Below, piece by piece: positions 48,606-60,395 of a stretch of DNA of 64,000 bases; positions within the stretch are counted from its first letter, which is position 1, and each line of letters starts with the position of its first letter. The position numbers and the translations under genes are program-made. The DNA is taken from contig JAGPYM010000006.1 of NCBI GenBank assembly GCA_020736575.1, positions 1,674,001-1,738,000 of the forward strand, written 5' to 3'. The notes beneath the pieces were generated by a model. The model had not been told where the DNA came from. It made no database searches and was given only the letters and a program-made list of their open reading frames with translations. The stretch comes from Thelonectria olida (Eukaryota; Ascomycota; Sordariomycetes; Hypocreales; Nectriaceae).

Positions 48606-50932
48606 ATGGCTGACGCAGGCCCTTCGACAGCACCGGTCGAAATGAAAAACACGTATGAATACAACGGGAATTTCCCCATCACTAAGCCCATTTGTCCGGC
48701 TCGACGTGGCGCCAACCGATGTTTGCGAGAGGCAACAGTAGCATGTTCTCGCTGTCTTATCATCGCGGTTCGTTTCACGCGTAGCCCAGGCCTTTGCATT
48801 AAGCATCCCTCGCCACTTTTGCTGATTCTTTCCAGTATTGTAGCCTGGAGTGCATGATAGGTGAAATGGAAGACCACCCTTGCCTCGAGGCATATTCTGT
48901 TGAGGCTCTGAAAACAAAAACAAATGAGAAGACGTCGTGTCACGAAGCCTTTTGGGGTGAGCATGCAGCAACCGACGTATTAAATCTCCCCGAGAACGAG
49001 GGTCGCATGTTTGAGGGCCACCTTCGTCTTCTGTTCCTCGGGGGTACATATGGCTACTAGGTATGGCGCCTGACATATGGCTGACTTGACTAGTTTCGAG
49101 TCTACGCCATCTCGTTTATACCGTCACCAAGATTCCTGATACTGCTCGCCCTCAGCTGAGTGCTACCCTTAGCGAGACTGATTCTCTACACTTCACCCGC
49201 CTCATACTCATTGTGCTTCTCCTTGCGGATGAGACTGTCCATCCAATCATCAATGCGGAAGCGGCGATTCACCTCTGGTACTCTTACCGAATGACTATCA
49301 AAGTAAGGGACCACATAGAGAAGGTTGCTATAACCCCTCTAAGGACGCTTGCCTCAGACGTGATGGCGAGATTCCAAGACGGCACCTTCCAGGCGCTAAC
49401 GCTTCACCCCCTGGAGCTTCCATGTGGGAAGTTCAAGGTCTTCGTGGAGCTCAATAGAGCCAAGTGGAAGTTACTCCTCGACAAGCTACCAAACGACCAT
49501 CCCTCGCCCCCTCGCTATGATCTTGCCATTACGGCGAGAGTTGCTGCGGCCCTGGATCATCCCGTCCCAAATGATCACCCGTATCATCGGATGACTCCTT
49601 CACGGCAAGTCGGGGTGGTGCAGTGGCGAGTCAACGGGGTTCTGGCTCCTTACGGCCATCCCATGGATGACTTCCGAATGTTCAACCCGTAAGTCCTCTG
49701 AAATAAATGCCTACATATGGGCTAATAGGGTTCAGCATATTCTTGTGCGACCCTCCCCGCGGCTCACTTGATGAGCCTCTTGCCGAGTGGCCGATGGAGC
49801 TCTTCGATTACCCTTGTGGACCTGCTCAAGACGATGTGTACGGCAAGATGTTCTACTATGTCAGAGACTTGTTTATAGCCTTTCAGAGGCGCGCCAGGGA
49901 CCTCGCCATGACCATCCGTATCATATCGCGAGGTCTCGAAGAGCTTCCCGACTGGGCCGTTGCAACCGAAAGAACCCAGCACTTTGACCGCATCGAGGTG
50001 GCTTCAATGTCGAGGGCTTTTAATAAGAACTAATCAGCTAACTGTTGTCAGGCCACAAGTGCATTTGAAACTTTTAGCTCGTTTACAACCATAGCGATGC
50101 TAAGTGGCCTGCTTCGACACAAGGACGAAAACCCGGCTGCGACATTGCTAGCATGCTCCAGAGAAATGGTCAACACTCCAGTCGTGCGTCTCTTGCCGGA
50201 ATTGAAGGAGGACTTGAGAGCAGAGCAACGATTGCTCTGGACGAGGTCAGGTACGGCCTTGGATGAGTATGCGCCTCCCCTGGTGGGAACCGACTTGAGC
50301 TCTGTTGAAGCCGTCCGCCGCAGACTTGGACTGATTATGTGGCGAGACTGGGACAGGTTTTCAGAGTGGTGAGACTCTGAATACTGACAGTTGGCATCTC
50401 GCCGTTGACACTTGATAGCTTTCTCAACTACCCAACCCCCTTTGACAGGCTCGTTGACCACGTAGGAACCGAGGTTGATCCTCCGGCGGAACGAGGGCTC
50501 CGCGCTGCTGCGAATATGCTCAACATAGTCCTTAAGGACCCAAATACCATCACAAACCGTTGGCCCAATCGCTTCGTTCATAGCCACAACGACAGACCTG
50601 GCAGGGTGAGGTTCGATCGCTGGCTGAGTTGGGTCGACACCAGACCCGAGAGATGGCTTGAGTGGCAGAGGGTTGGAAGCTTAAGGATGCAGGAGTGGCA
50701 AATATTCGCCGACGTGGGATGGAAACATCTCATATTAGGAAAACGCTGGAGTATGGAGAGGGTGGTTGGCGAGTTTTGGGAGTCGTGGGATTATTATCTA
50801 TTGGATGGCAGAGCTGCAGAAGCCGAGGATCAGGAGATAGATAAGAAAGAGGTGAAGGGGGCCGACGAGGAGAAGAAGAAGAAGAAGCAAAAGGCGAAGA
50901 TGAAGATGAAGAAAAACGCCAAGAAGAAATAG
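48606..50932 (+). CDS. MYND-like zinc-finger protein with DUF4470 domain
   Basis: Six exons give 685 residues: 48606-48767, 48836-49043, 49094-49688, 49736-49997, 50052-50368 and 50419-50932. All phases agree. The start context CACCATGGCTG is optimal. Residues about 32-65 form a MYND-like finger, CPARRGANRCLREATVACSR followed by CLIIAYCSLEC and EDHPC, with intron 1 inside the finger. The DUF4470 region follows: FWGEHAATDVLNLPENEG, then LRLLFLGVSSLRHLVYTVTK across intron 2, and LILIVLLLADETVHPIINAE. Later parts (VGVVQWRVNGVLAPYGHPMD, LLRHKDENPAATLLAC) continue the family's pattern. The C-terminal 40 residues are almost all Lys, Glu and Met. Intron 4 (54 bp, weak GTGGCT donor) is the least certain join. 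Such proteins are expanded in filamentous fungi; the molecular role is unknown, and MYND fingers usually bind proline-rich partners. Confidence 0.85.
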
Positions 50933-53477
50933 ATGTTGTCGGGTGATGTGACGAGGGTGAAGCTCGATTCCCTCGAGTTGATGCCAGCTTGAAGATTCAC
51001 AGTCGTTGGGGTGCGCAGCTGTCAGTCTTTTTTAGAAGTCGGTTGATAGAAGATAGTCTTTGGCCGTTGAATTTCCAGTATTCTGTCAGACACTATCCAT
51101 TTCCAATGCCAATGCAAAGACACATAATCCAACCCATGTCTTTCATGAAGCACAGCCACTCCGGAGGGTTCACGAATATGTGGCACAAGGAGCGAGTTGA
51201 CGCAGTGAGCTCCCTTTCTATTGACTCGCAACGTTACTGCGGGGTTACAGCCCCGCATGTAACACGGACAATGACCAGGTTTCTGATGGTGAACAATGGG
51301 GATGCAGGCTGATGCTGGGGGATGGGGTTCAGGGTTGGTGGTTGTGAATATAATATTCTCCGTCTCGAATAACGGCGTGGCTTGGTTCTCGCACCGCGAA
51401 AGGTGAAGGTTGCCGTGGATGAATGGCGCTTCGTACTCAGGTGCGAGAGAGCCGTCATATCGAGAGACTGTCCACGTCATCCGGCTGAGAGGGGAGTCAG
51501 ACCGCTGGGATTCATGACCCGAGTCGGGTTGGGTGTGGCTACGGATGGCGTCGTCTTAGCAGTACCTGGGGGACCCCAAGGCAACAACCAAAGACTGGAC
51601 GTGTTTCACAATGGATGAGTCCTGTTGTTCCCGTTGGACAGCGGCGTGTTTGGGGCTATCAAGTTGGGGGTGCATTTTCTTCACCTGTTCGGGAACATGA
51701 CGGTGGTAGGTAACGTCTCAGTGAAGTCTCACGTAATCTTGATACGAAAAACAGTTGACAGGCCGCTGATGCCAGTGAAATGGATTTGCTAACTGCCACC
51801 TAAGGGCCCGTGAAATCCTTGGTGAGAGGAGAAGAATGGATATTTTTTCTTGAGTCCCCGATGACAGCTGCAGGAGAGAAAACGAGGCAGCCATCAAAGC
51901 GCCAAAACAAAAATGCAAAAAAAATTACCGGCGCTAGTTTCGAACCGCGACGAGACAAAACAAACAAAGATGGGCAATTTCTCTCCAGCGTGTCACTGTC
52001 GACGTCTGCTTTGGTGGCGGGTGGACGGCGCGGGCGGACTTGGGACGCAGAGGAGGCTAGCTCAGGCTGAATCTGCAATTGTCGGGAACCGGAAAGCTTC
52101 GTTCATTTTTCGCATTGACGATGGAGAAAGAAAGTGGGCATCGTTTGGTGGGTAAAGGTCCGAGGGTCGAAGCTATTGGATGCACCAGAGAGTTGGCGGC
52201 CGAGAGACAAAGCTCACTATCACCACTCTATTCGCGACTAGTCGGGTTGATGCCGCCGACTGCAACTGCGCCACTGAACAAGCTCTTGCTTGAGCCGGAG
52301 GATAAATTGGGGATGGGGTTGTTCTTGTTCCTTGCAGAAGCGGAAGAAGAAGGGAGTGCACACATAGTCGGCAAGCTGGTTCCAGTCACCAGGGGCCCCT
52401 ATTTTCACAACTCTGATGAGCGATGGCTCTTCATTTCCTCATCTCTTTGGAGTCTGCTGCTCCTTTCAGCCCTACCCCCAAATAGAACCCAAACCCCGGT
52501 CTTTGATTGCCAGCCTCCCTTGCATCGTTGATCCCTGTTTAGATCCGCCAAGGGGTGGATCTGCCTCCCCCTTGCGCTGGTCTTGGCGGAGAGCGCGAGA
52601 CCCAGCGAGAGACAGGGAGGGAGAGAGAGTTGGGGCCCAGAGGGGAGCTGAAGGAGGGGAGCATCTCGACGACTCCCGCGTATTCACATTCTTTGCCCCT
52701 GTGTGCCTAGAAATGGGAATAACGAGGCCCTCTCATCTCTCAACCATGACAGACCGCGTTCACGATAAGCTTCTTCTACAGCCGAAAATACATCCTCTGA
52801 AGAGTCACACAGAGCCCCCATATTCGTAAGCTCGAGCCAAAGCTAAAACCATAGCAAATAGAAACGAGGAGGGGGGGCTGGAATGTCGCACCGGAAAGGC
52901 ATGAGAACAACTCAGCTGGAGGGCGCCACAATTCTGCAACGAGCCAGTTACCAGGCGTCCTTCCCAGCTGCCGGTGGGCTCTGTGGCGCTGGCGCAGCAA
53001 ATCATCGGCCTCCCAAGTCTCTTAGTGGACGGTTCTGGTACCCAAGGGGGAGAAGCTCAAGGTCGACGCAGAGTCTGGGCCTCCGGCTCGCAGCTAACAC
53101 TGTCCACTGGCGAGGACAGCGCGGAAAGCCCAGCGAGCGAGGACGCAGTGCTATTCGTGCCTTTGCTCGTCAAAATCCTGACCCTTGTTCGGCAGTCAGA
53201 ATCGCTGGTGTGGTGGGTTCCAGACAGCTGGGCCCTCCGCTAACTGAGATGACACCCACGAAGGCTATTATTATAGGCAGGTAGCTTGTGCATGGCTTGG
53301 ATGGCTTGCGGATGGTCGACGAGGGAGACACGAGGAGGAGCACTGCCCTGCAGCCTAGCCGCCGCCGCAAGTCCGGTGGAATAAATATCTTTGAACGCCT
53401 CTTATTTCCCGATCGCGTCCCTGGCAGCTAGTTCGTCGTTGTTATTGATCTTGAAAGACACTGGGAACTCGCCCAAC
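50933..53477. other. 2.5-kb spacer or long leader before the DUF3433 gene
   Basis: No gene supported. ORFs reach 152 codons (51022-51480, minus) but show no motifs. A B-box-like GGTTCGAAAC followed by a T8 run occurs on the minus strand near 51955-51918. CT/GA-rich stretches near 52600 and a C/G-rich region near 53000 suggest a large promoter or leader for the next gene. Confidence 0.4.
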
Positions 53478-56400
53478 ATGTACTCTCAACAGCCCGGCCT
53501 CGACGCTGCGGCCTACGAGTACGATGCCCAGTACCAGCCGCAATCGTCCGACGAACGAGTTTGGGACGATGGCATCGCCAAGCAGCCCGTCCCTCGAAAA
53601 GCACCCAACTACAAGCCAACGCCGCTGCGATGGATGTTTATCGCGTGCCTGATCCTCTCCATCATGGCCCTCATGGCCCTCGTCGTGTGGGCGAAGCTGG
53701 CCATGCCTGATTCCGACAATTCTTACACCGATCTGCGTGATCTACACCACCGAGCCCTCGAGGGACGGTCCGAGCCTCCAGTGGTCGAGCTTGCAGCCCG
53801 CGCCCAACAGAGCGAGCAGGACGACTCTTCCACTGCCGAGGAGGAGGAGGAGACGACGGACGGCAGGATGGACGCGTACCGTGGAACTACCACTTATACC
53901 ACGAAGCAGGAGACCACCGTCACCATGAAGGGCACGACTGGGAAGTTCACCACGGCCGTTCCCACGACGCTCTTCACCACGCAGGTCGTGAGCGCATCGC
54001 AGATCGTGCACTCGGGAGGCGTTTCCACAAGTTGGGTGCCGGTTACTTACACGACTCAAATTGTCTCCCAAATCGTCAACACCCAGGAGCCTGAGACGAC
54101 GGAAATCGTCCATACAAGTTATTTCCACGGTTGGTTGACCTTTCCCTATACCGGCTCCGTCATGTCCAGCAGTGCTTGGAGCAGCGCCTACGAATACACC
54201 GAAACCGTCACCCTTACGCAATCGGAGCCAGAGACTGTTGCGACCACTTATGCGTCGTATGTCGTCTCGTCGTCTGCGAGCGAGGTCACGGCGTCTGCAT
54301 CTACCGAGACGGTCGGCGAGAAAACCACCATCACGAGCGCCGTCGCGACGTCGACGGTTCAAAGCGTCGGGACGACAACTCAGGCCCCGACCACCTTTAT
54401 CACGCTCGGCAAGGTCACCATTACTTCCGTCTACACCGACCCGGACTACAAGAGGCCCCCGGACAACAAGCCCACGCAGAAGCCTACCGAGAAGGTCATC
54501 CCCGTCGTCAGCGTCCAGTCCGACACGGTCATAAACCAGGTCAAGAGCCTGGGGCCCGTCACCCGCGTCAAGGAATACGGCGGCAGCGTGGAGACGATTG
54601 TGGCCACGCAGGCTCCTGGCCAGACCATTGTCAGCAAGGTCGGAGGATACACGACGGCCGTGGAAGTGGTGACGACAGGCGCCGATGGTGTGCCCACGAC
54701 GAAGCAGGTCGTTTCGACTGTGGGCGGATCGCTCACTACGTACGTGAAGCAGAATGGGCCCGAGACTGTTGTCAGCGAGATTGGCGCCTACACGACTGCT
54801 GTGGATGTGACGACGATAGGGGAGGACGGCTTGCCGACTGTGAAGCAGGTCATCTCGACTGTTGGCGGCAGCTACACTACCCTGGTAGATGTGGTGACGA
54901 CGGGAGAGGATGGTCTGCCGACGACCAAGCAGGTTGTTTCGACTGTTGGCGGCAGTTACACTACCCTCGTGGATGTGGTTACGACGGGAGAAGATGGTCT
55001 ACCGACGACTAAGCAGGTTGTTTCGACGGTTGGCGGCACCTACACGACACTTGTCGACGTCGTCACAACAGGCGCAGATGGGAAACCAACCACGAAGCAA
55101 GTCTACTCGACGGTAAGCGGCGGAAGGTTCACCACTTTCGTGAAATCGGCCGAGCCTGCGACGATCACGAGCTCGATTAGCGGCTACACCACCCTCGTGG
55201 ACGTGACGACGACGGGCTCTGATGGCCTGCCGACCGTCACCAAGGTCAAGTCGACCGTCAGCGGGAAGCTCACGACCTTCACGAGCACGTTCAAGCCCAC
55301 GACGTACGTCACGACTCATTCCAAATTCAAGACAACCATTACCTCGTCTCGAAGCGGCTCGACGACTATTCACTCGACCAGGAAGGGCAAGACAAGGACG
55401 TTTGAGTCGACAGCCACGGTCACGCCTACCGAGACTGCGGCCGATGCTCAGCCTACCGACGAGAGCGTCAAGAAGGTCGAGCACGTCTACAACATCAACG
55501 ACGGGACCTACTTTGTGGGCAAGTTCCTGCCTCCGTTCTTGTCCGTCATGCTGTCCATTCCCGCGCGCATCATCGACCTCAACGCGCAGTTGTATCAGCC
55601 GTTTTATGCCCTGAGCCGTCCCAACGGCGGGCTGGGCCCCAGCACCATGACGCTGCACTTCGGCGGATGGACTGGATTCTTGAAGCCATTTGCCATTCTC
55701 TCCGAGGGACAGCCCGTGACCTTCTTCACCATGCTGATCGTGTGGTGCTCGGCCTTGATGACGCCCGTGGCGACAGAAGCCATTGGCGTTAAAATCCACG
55801 GATACTGTACGCCCGTGAATCCTCACGGCTGCGCGGCCGCTCTCGGCGTGTCGCCGACTTCGACACGGGCGCTCCTCGCCTTGCTCGCCCTCACCATTGT
55901 CCTGTTGTGTCTGCTCCTCCTGTTCCTGCGAAACTGGGACACGGGTCTCTACGCAAATCCCTGGAGCGTAGCCGGCATCGCCTCGCTGGCGACGAACCGC
56001 GAGATCCGGTCGCAGAAGAACACGGAGCGTAAGATGGAAAAGGAAATGAGGGACAAGCGCTACGGGTTTGGGTACTTTGAGAACCAGCACGGACATACCG
56101 AGTATGGAATCGTGCTCTACGACGATGCCGGCCAGAATCTACAGGCCGGCGAGAACTCTCTGGGAACGCTCTCCGAGGTCAGTTCCCTCGACACTCAAGA
56201 CGTAAGGAGGAGAAAGAGACGCGGGAACCCCTTCATCGCCCTGGGAATGGCGTGGCGACTATGCTTCATTCTGTTCTTGGTTGGTCTGATGGTCTTGATT
56301 CTTTACTACGGCACCACCTTCAGGAGCCAGAACAAGTTCCAGAACTTCATGGCGAGTCAGACATTTGGCATTCGCTTCATGTTCGCGGCCATTGGTGTCA

Positions 56401-57408
56401 TCATCTCCTTTGGCTGGGGCGCCCTCTTTATCAGTAAGTCTCCCATCTCATCCTTTGACTGTCGGATATCAGCAAGCTAACCGTTACATAGGCGTCGCCA
56501 TGATTGTCCCTTACCAAGTCATGTCGTACCATCCTCAGAGCGCGTCCAACTCGATCCTCCTTACTCGCCCGACGAACCCCTTCTTTGGCGTCTGGTCCGC
56601 TTTCAAGCACGGCCAGCCCTTCCCCGCCGTCATCGCCCTCATGGCCATCTTTTCCGAGTTCATGCCCATTCTCCTGGCCAACATTCCCTACACCATCACG
56701 CAGACGGAGATTACGCACAAGATCTGCCTGTGGCTGTCGACAGCCATTCTAGGCCTGATGGTCCTCACCATTGCTGTCAGCTTCTACATCGTCTGGCCGC
56801 ACATGCCCGTGGACCCGCGGTCCATTGCCGGCGCCATGTACTACGTTTCCGAGAGCGGCATGTTGAACCAGTTCGACGGCATGGCGAGCTTGGACGGCGA
56901 GCAAAGAGAGAAGCGCGTGCAGCAGATCGGAGGGCGGTATTGGTACGGAGAGGTCATGACGCAGTCGGGAGAGACGAGGCCGGCCGTGGAGCGCGACGAT
57001 GGCACGCTGCACTTGAACGAGGCGGTGGCCAGGCAGCCGGCACTGCAGATCAATGCCAACCCGCACAACATTGACACGGCCTACCACGGATACCAGCCGG
57101 AGCCGACGACAGTAGTGTCGCCTCAGCAGACCCAGAGCAACACGCTGTCGACCAACTACAGCTCGCAACACGACACGACGAGCAGCAGCGAGTCCGGACA
57201 CTATGTCAACACGGGATACTACGACTACCAGCCCGAGGTGAATGCTGCGGCGGGGCTCCAGCAGCCCGAAACACTGTACGATCCGTATCACGGCCATCAG
57301 CAGCAGCAGCAGCAGCAGCAGCAGGATCCTACCTCCTCGATGTCGCTGCGAGGGAACCAGAACGACGATTTCAATGTCGACACGGCGTATCATAGGCACC
57401 AGCATTGA
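53478..57408 (+). CDS. Large DUF3433-family multipass membrane protein with tandem repeats
   Basis: Two exons, 53478-56433 and 56492-57408, give 1290 residues; the intron (58 bp, GTAAGT, CATAG) is phase 1. The N-terminal tail is followed by a membrane helix at about 50-75 (FIACLILSIMALMALVVWA). A Thr/Val-rich region of about 550 residues follows, with a 28-residue repeat, STVGGSYTTLVDVVTT plus GEDGLPTTKQVV. This region is probably lumenal or extracellular and O-glycosylated. The DUF3433 part follows: FVGKFLPPFLSVMLSIPARI, FFTMLIVWCSALMTPVATEA, ALLALLALTIVLLCLLLLFL, LCFILFLVGLMVLILYYGTT and helices in exon 2. The C-terminal tail is Gln-rich with nine consecutive Gln codons (57298-57324) and two copies of an NTxYxxYQPE motif. 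DUF3433 proteins are restricted to fungi and uncharacterised. About eight or nine membrane helices can be counted. Confidence 0.88.
54700..55215 (+). repeat. 84-bp coding tandem repeat in the DUF3433 gene
   Basis: Near-identical units start at about 54856, 54940 and 55024, exactly 84 bp apart; each encodes 28 residues beginning STVGG. Diverged copies extend the array on both sides (about 54712 and 55108). Confidence 0.88.
57298..57324 (+). repeat. CAG repeat coding for nine Gln
   Basis: Nine uninterrupted CAG codons in the cytosolic tail of the DUF3433 protein. Pure codon use suggests recent slippage. Confidence 0.9.
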
Positions 57409-58139
57409 TGATGGACTGGGAGCGGCCTTGGCTTCTGTGCGAATTATTTGTCTTTTTTCTTTAATATGGATGGTTCTTGGTTTAAATACCCGGTCATTTA
57501 TGCATTTGACAGCGACGGCGGTTACTGGGATAGAATGAGCACGACACATCACGGTCGGACATGGGTTAATAGAGATGAATCGTTATGACTCAGATTGTTT
57601 GCTCGATATGGATTATGTATGTTAGCGATGAAGAAATAGGCGGATGTCCTTGTATCAAGACTGAGAAGCAATGCGTATGAGATTGATATAGCTAATGAGA
57701 GGTTTCATCTATGACTTCTGATGTCTAGGACGCCTAGCTTATTCGACCTTGACTCATCATCTGACTGATAAGCGATATTCCATGCTTTTAGATAGATACT
57801 ATTGTGAGGTACTTGTGATAGGATAGCCACTAGTCGTGCAAGTCCGTTTACTAAACGGGTTTCTCTGGTGTAAGTCGTCAAACTATTCTCCGAAAGAGAA
57901 TGGCTGAATAGGGCATTCAGGACTATGAATCATCTTCAACAATGCAAGAAGATATCCAACAGTATCACGCAAGTCAACACGGATTAACTAAGATCCTTTG
58001 TCTTGTTGGTTGAAGCACCCTGACCTCAGGCACCAACACATGATTTATATCTATGCAACAGGGAGTGACCAGCTTGACCAACACCAGCCTCTCACATCTC
58101 CGGACTACAGCCTCCAGCCATCGCCAACTGTCCCCGCCA
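57409..58139. other. Spacer, no gene recognised
   Basis: 730 bp between the DUF3433 gene and the frameshifted gene at 58140. AT-rich 3' region, nothing else seen. Confidence 0.45.
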
Positions 58140-58862
58140 ATGCCTTCTACCCGGACTCGGTTCGGAGTTTCTCCGTCAGACCCCATCGATGTGTCCATCT
58201 TCAAGCCTCTCCTTGCAAGAAACGCCGATCCTCGGAATCACGGGTATTGGTATGCCTTTTATGGACACATCGCAGAATCCCTCGGAGAGTGCATGCTCGT
58301 GGTAGAATGGTGCTCAGACCAAGGCTCTCGATGCGTTCAAACAATCGCCGCACTACGAAGAACTGCAGGCCAACTTGCGAGCTAGCTCTGGTACGGATAG
58401 CGAACCACGGACTCAATTCGTTGATGTGCGAGGACGATGTTCGGGCTGGCTTTCGCAGGGCCCAATACTGAGACCCGGACCGTCTACTTCCCCAAGTCCA
58501 TTTCGCCAGAGAGGCAAGGGGAGATTCGACGGATTGAGCCCCTGACGCTTTCCGTGGGCTTCGGTATGGATTGGAAGAGCGCGCATTTGTATCCTTATTG
58601 AGGAACTCCGAGCACTGGGTGGATTCAAGGCACTCAGAATTGGAAGGGAGAGGACGCGTCGGCATGTATATGGATTCATTACTGGAGTAGCAAGGAGGGG
58701 GAAGATAAGCTCAAGTCTACGGAGAGAAGGCTTCAAAGTGTACGGGACCCGGCAATGCCTCTGGTGCTGAATTTCTTTGAGAAGCGCTTGAAGGACCTGG
58801 GAGGGCTGGGATGGGAAATTTACCACGCTGAATTTAGGAAAATGCCAACCAAGACTCTGTAG
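58140..58862 (+). pseudogene. Frameshifted gene, probably once a dimeric alpha/beta-barrel-type small protein
   Basis: Coherent protein pieces lie in successive frames. Frame 0 from 58140 has DVSIFKPLLARNADPRNHGY and CMLVVEW; a shift near 58310 leads to ALDAFKQSPHYEELQANLRA; another near 58440 leads to FGLAFAGPNTETRTVYFPKS and LTLSVGFGMDWKSAHLYPY. A TGA (58599-58601) then interrupts a frame that continues GTPSTGWIQGTQNWKGEDAS and VLNFFEKRLKDLGGLGWEIY to a TAG at 58860-58862. The order 'VVEW / ALDAFKQSPHYEEL' is like ABM-type monooxygenase-fold proteins (a Trp-containing strand followed by a helix), duplicated. The identification is tentative; the decay, two shifts plus one stop, is clear. Confidence 0.55.
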
Positions 58863-58944
58863 TCAAGATATTGAGTTGGTTTCGCTTCTAGAGAAAAATA
58901 AATTCCATCTTTTAAAAGCCGTACACTAGATCTCTTTCAAGTAG

Positions 58945-59964
58945 CTACAGTCTCCTGAATACAAGTCCGGGCTCGAAAGTCGACTGCTCATCATTAGTCT
59001 CACCAGATTCATCCTCGGTTGGCTTCGCCTTGAGTTGGGCCTCTGATATGGCAAAGGTATACTCTTTGTTCTTCTCGCTCGTCGAAAGCCAGTATGCCAG
59101 GGCAAATAAAGCATACGACTCTGGGTTCTGCAACGCCTCTTCTTGGGTCATATAACCTTGAGCATCAGGGGCAGCGTCCTCGGAAACCTTCTTGGGGTTC
59201 TTGGGGTTCTTGGGGTTCCAGAGCCAGTTGAAACAACTGTAGAAACCTGTCCATCCGAGTTGGTGGTACTGATGGGAGTATTCACCGCAGTGTCAGGAGT
59301 GCTGTCAACAGCAGACGAATCTTCGTTGGAAGGCAAGATTTTGGATGTGCAGATTGTTGATAGTTGACCGTCCGAGTCGGCGATGACGGTCGAAGCTGGC
59401 ACAGGAGTATCAGGAGTGCTACTCAGGGTACTAGTGGTGCTCGTTGAGCCAGTCGTCTCCTTGGAGGTGTCTTCTGAGTGTCCTGTGGGAACTTCTCCAT
59501 GGGAGTACGTTGTCTCCGTAGAAGTCGGGGCATCCGTAGAACCGCACCAGTTCCCGATCCGGGAGTAGATGTATTAATACCAGAAGAGCCCTCAGCTGGA
59601 GGATAAACAGCAGTGCTCTCCGCGTCTGTAGTCTTGGTAGACCTTGGGGCGCAGGAAATCTCAGTGTTGTCATAGTCGCCAGAGCTGGGAGTTCGCTCTT
59701 CGGTTTGAACCAAAGTCACCGGTGCTTCTGGAGTCGAGGTAGGATGCTCCTCGGTAGTTTCAGTTTCACAATCTTCATCAGTGGAAACAGAATAAGTCTT
59801 GGTTTCAGTGATTGTAGTCCATAAGACCATCTGGTTAGCATGATGGCCCAAGTATTAAGCTTGAATGTGGCTGGCGAGGTGATTCCCCCTGGTCCATTGG
59901 ATGTGTCAGAAGGAACACCATATCCCTCACTAGTCGATGTCTCTGAATCCGACTTCAAAACCAC
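58945..59964 (-). pseudogene. Broken Ser/Thr-rich secreted-type gene
   Basis: Reading leftward from 59964, low-complexity Ser/Thr/Glu sequence runs through three frames: TTITETKTYSVSTDEDCETE in the first; after a shift near 59545, DAPTSTETTYSHGEVPTGHS and further S/T repeats; and after another near 59215, NPKNPKNPKKVSEDAAPDAQ followed by MTQEEALQNPESYALFALAY and a stop at 58945. The last part resembles the end of fungal lysine-specific metallopeptidase-like (aspzincin) proteins, where a PESYALFA-type helix precedes the C-terminus; this is a weak match. The catalytic part is not in the window: the gene is cut at about 59964, exactly where another gene fragment begins on the opposite strand. 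A 9-bp tandem repeat (TTCTTGGGG, 59187-59218) encodes the NPK copies. Confidence 0.55.
59187..59218. repeat. 9-bp tandem repeat
   Basis: Three and a half copies of TTCTTGGGG, in frame with NPK triplets in the pseudogene on the minus strand. A nearby frameshift (about 59215) may be linked to slippage here. Confidence 0.75.
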
Positions 59965-60285
59965 GCGCCCATCGACGACGAGACCCAGGACGATCTCTCA
60001 AACGACTTCAGCGGCTATCACTTGGAGATTGACGATCTAAAGGCCGGCATGGACCCCATCGTCATGACAAAATACCCCAAGGGCGTTTCCTACACCTATT
60101 CGGTCGAGTGGAAGGAAGGATGCGCCACGGAGGAGTACCAAGGCTTCCGATTGCCGTTGGACGAGGGCAGCGACTACGCAGCCTACTTGCTTGTGAGAGA
60201 AGACTACACAAAATGTAATAACGGAGGCGTGGGTGGAACAGTGCAAGTTGGCTGCTTGTTGTACGCCTTCACTGGCGGTAGGTAA
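59965..60285 (+). pseudogene. C-terminal fragment of a secreted-type protein
   Basis: An open frame of about 105 codons with clear protein character but no start: LSNDFSGYHLEIDDLKAGMD, YPKGVSYTYSVEWKEGC, DEGSDYAAYLLVREDYTKCN, NGGVGGTVQVGCLLYAFTGG, then stop. The CNNGGVGG-x5-GC ending recalls C-terminal Cys modules of secreted fungal proteins, possibly chitinase-like ones; I cannot name it. Upstream the frame dissolves exactly at the head of the pseudogene on the other strand. Alternatively the 60022 ATG starts a very short protein, but it lacks a signal peptide. Confidence 0.5.
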
Positions 60286-60395
60286 AGCGGTGGAATGTAG
60301 AACGCAGGAAGGAGGACTTCTCTTGGGAGGCAGATCATAGCTCACTTCCATGGCACATACTCTACTAATTAAACAAATAACAATAAATTACTTGT

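Noticed and set aside
51022..51480. 152-codon minus-strand ORF
   Set aside because: Many Cys, His and Trp at random spacing, no motif and no start context; likely chance.
51915..51960. tRNA gene on the minus strand
   Set aside because: The TTCGAAA loop is present but the five-base stem around it does not pair and no matching acceptor strand was found.
54131..55012. 293-codon plus-strand ORF in another frame of the DUF3433 gene
   Set aside because: Out-of-frame reading of the 84-bp repeats, Arg/Cys/Asp-rich and without motifs.
54999..56096. 365-codon minus-strand ORF in the DUF3433 gene
   Set aside because: Antisense shadow across the repeat region; Arg/Gly-rich composition with no motif.
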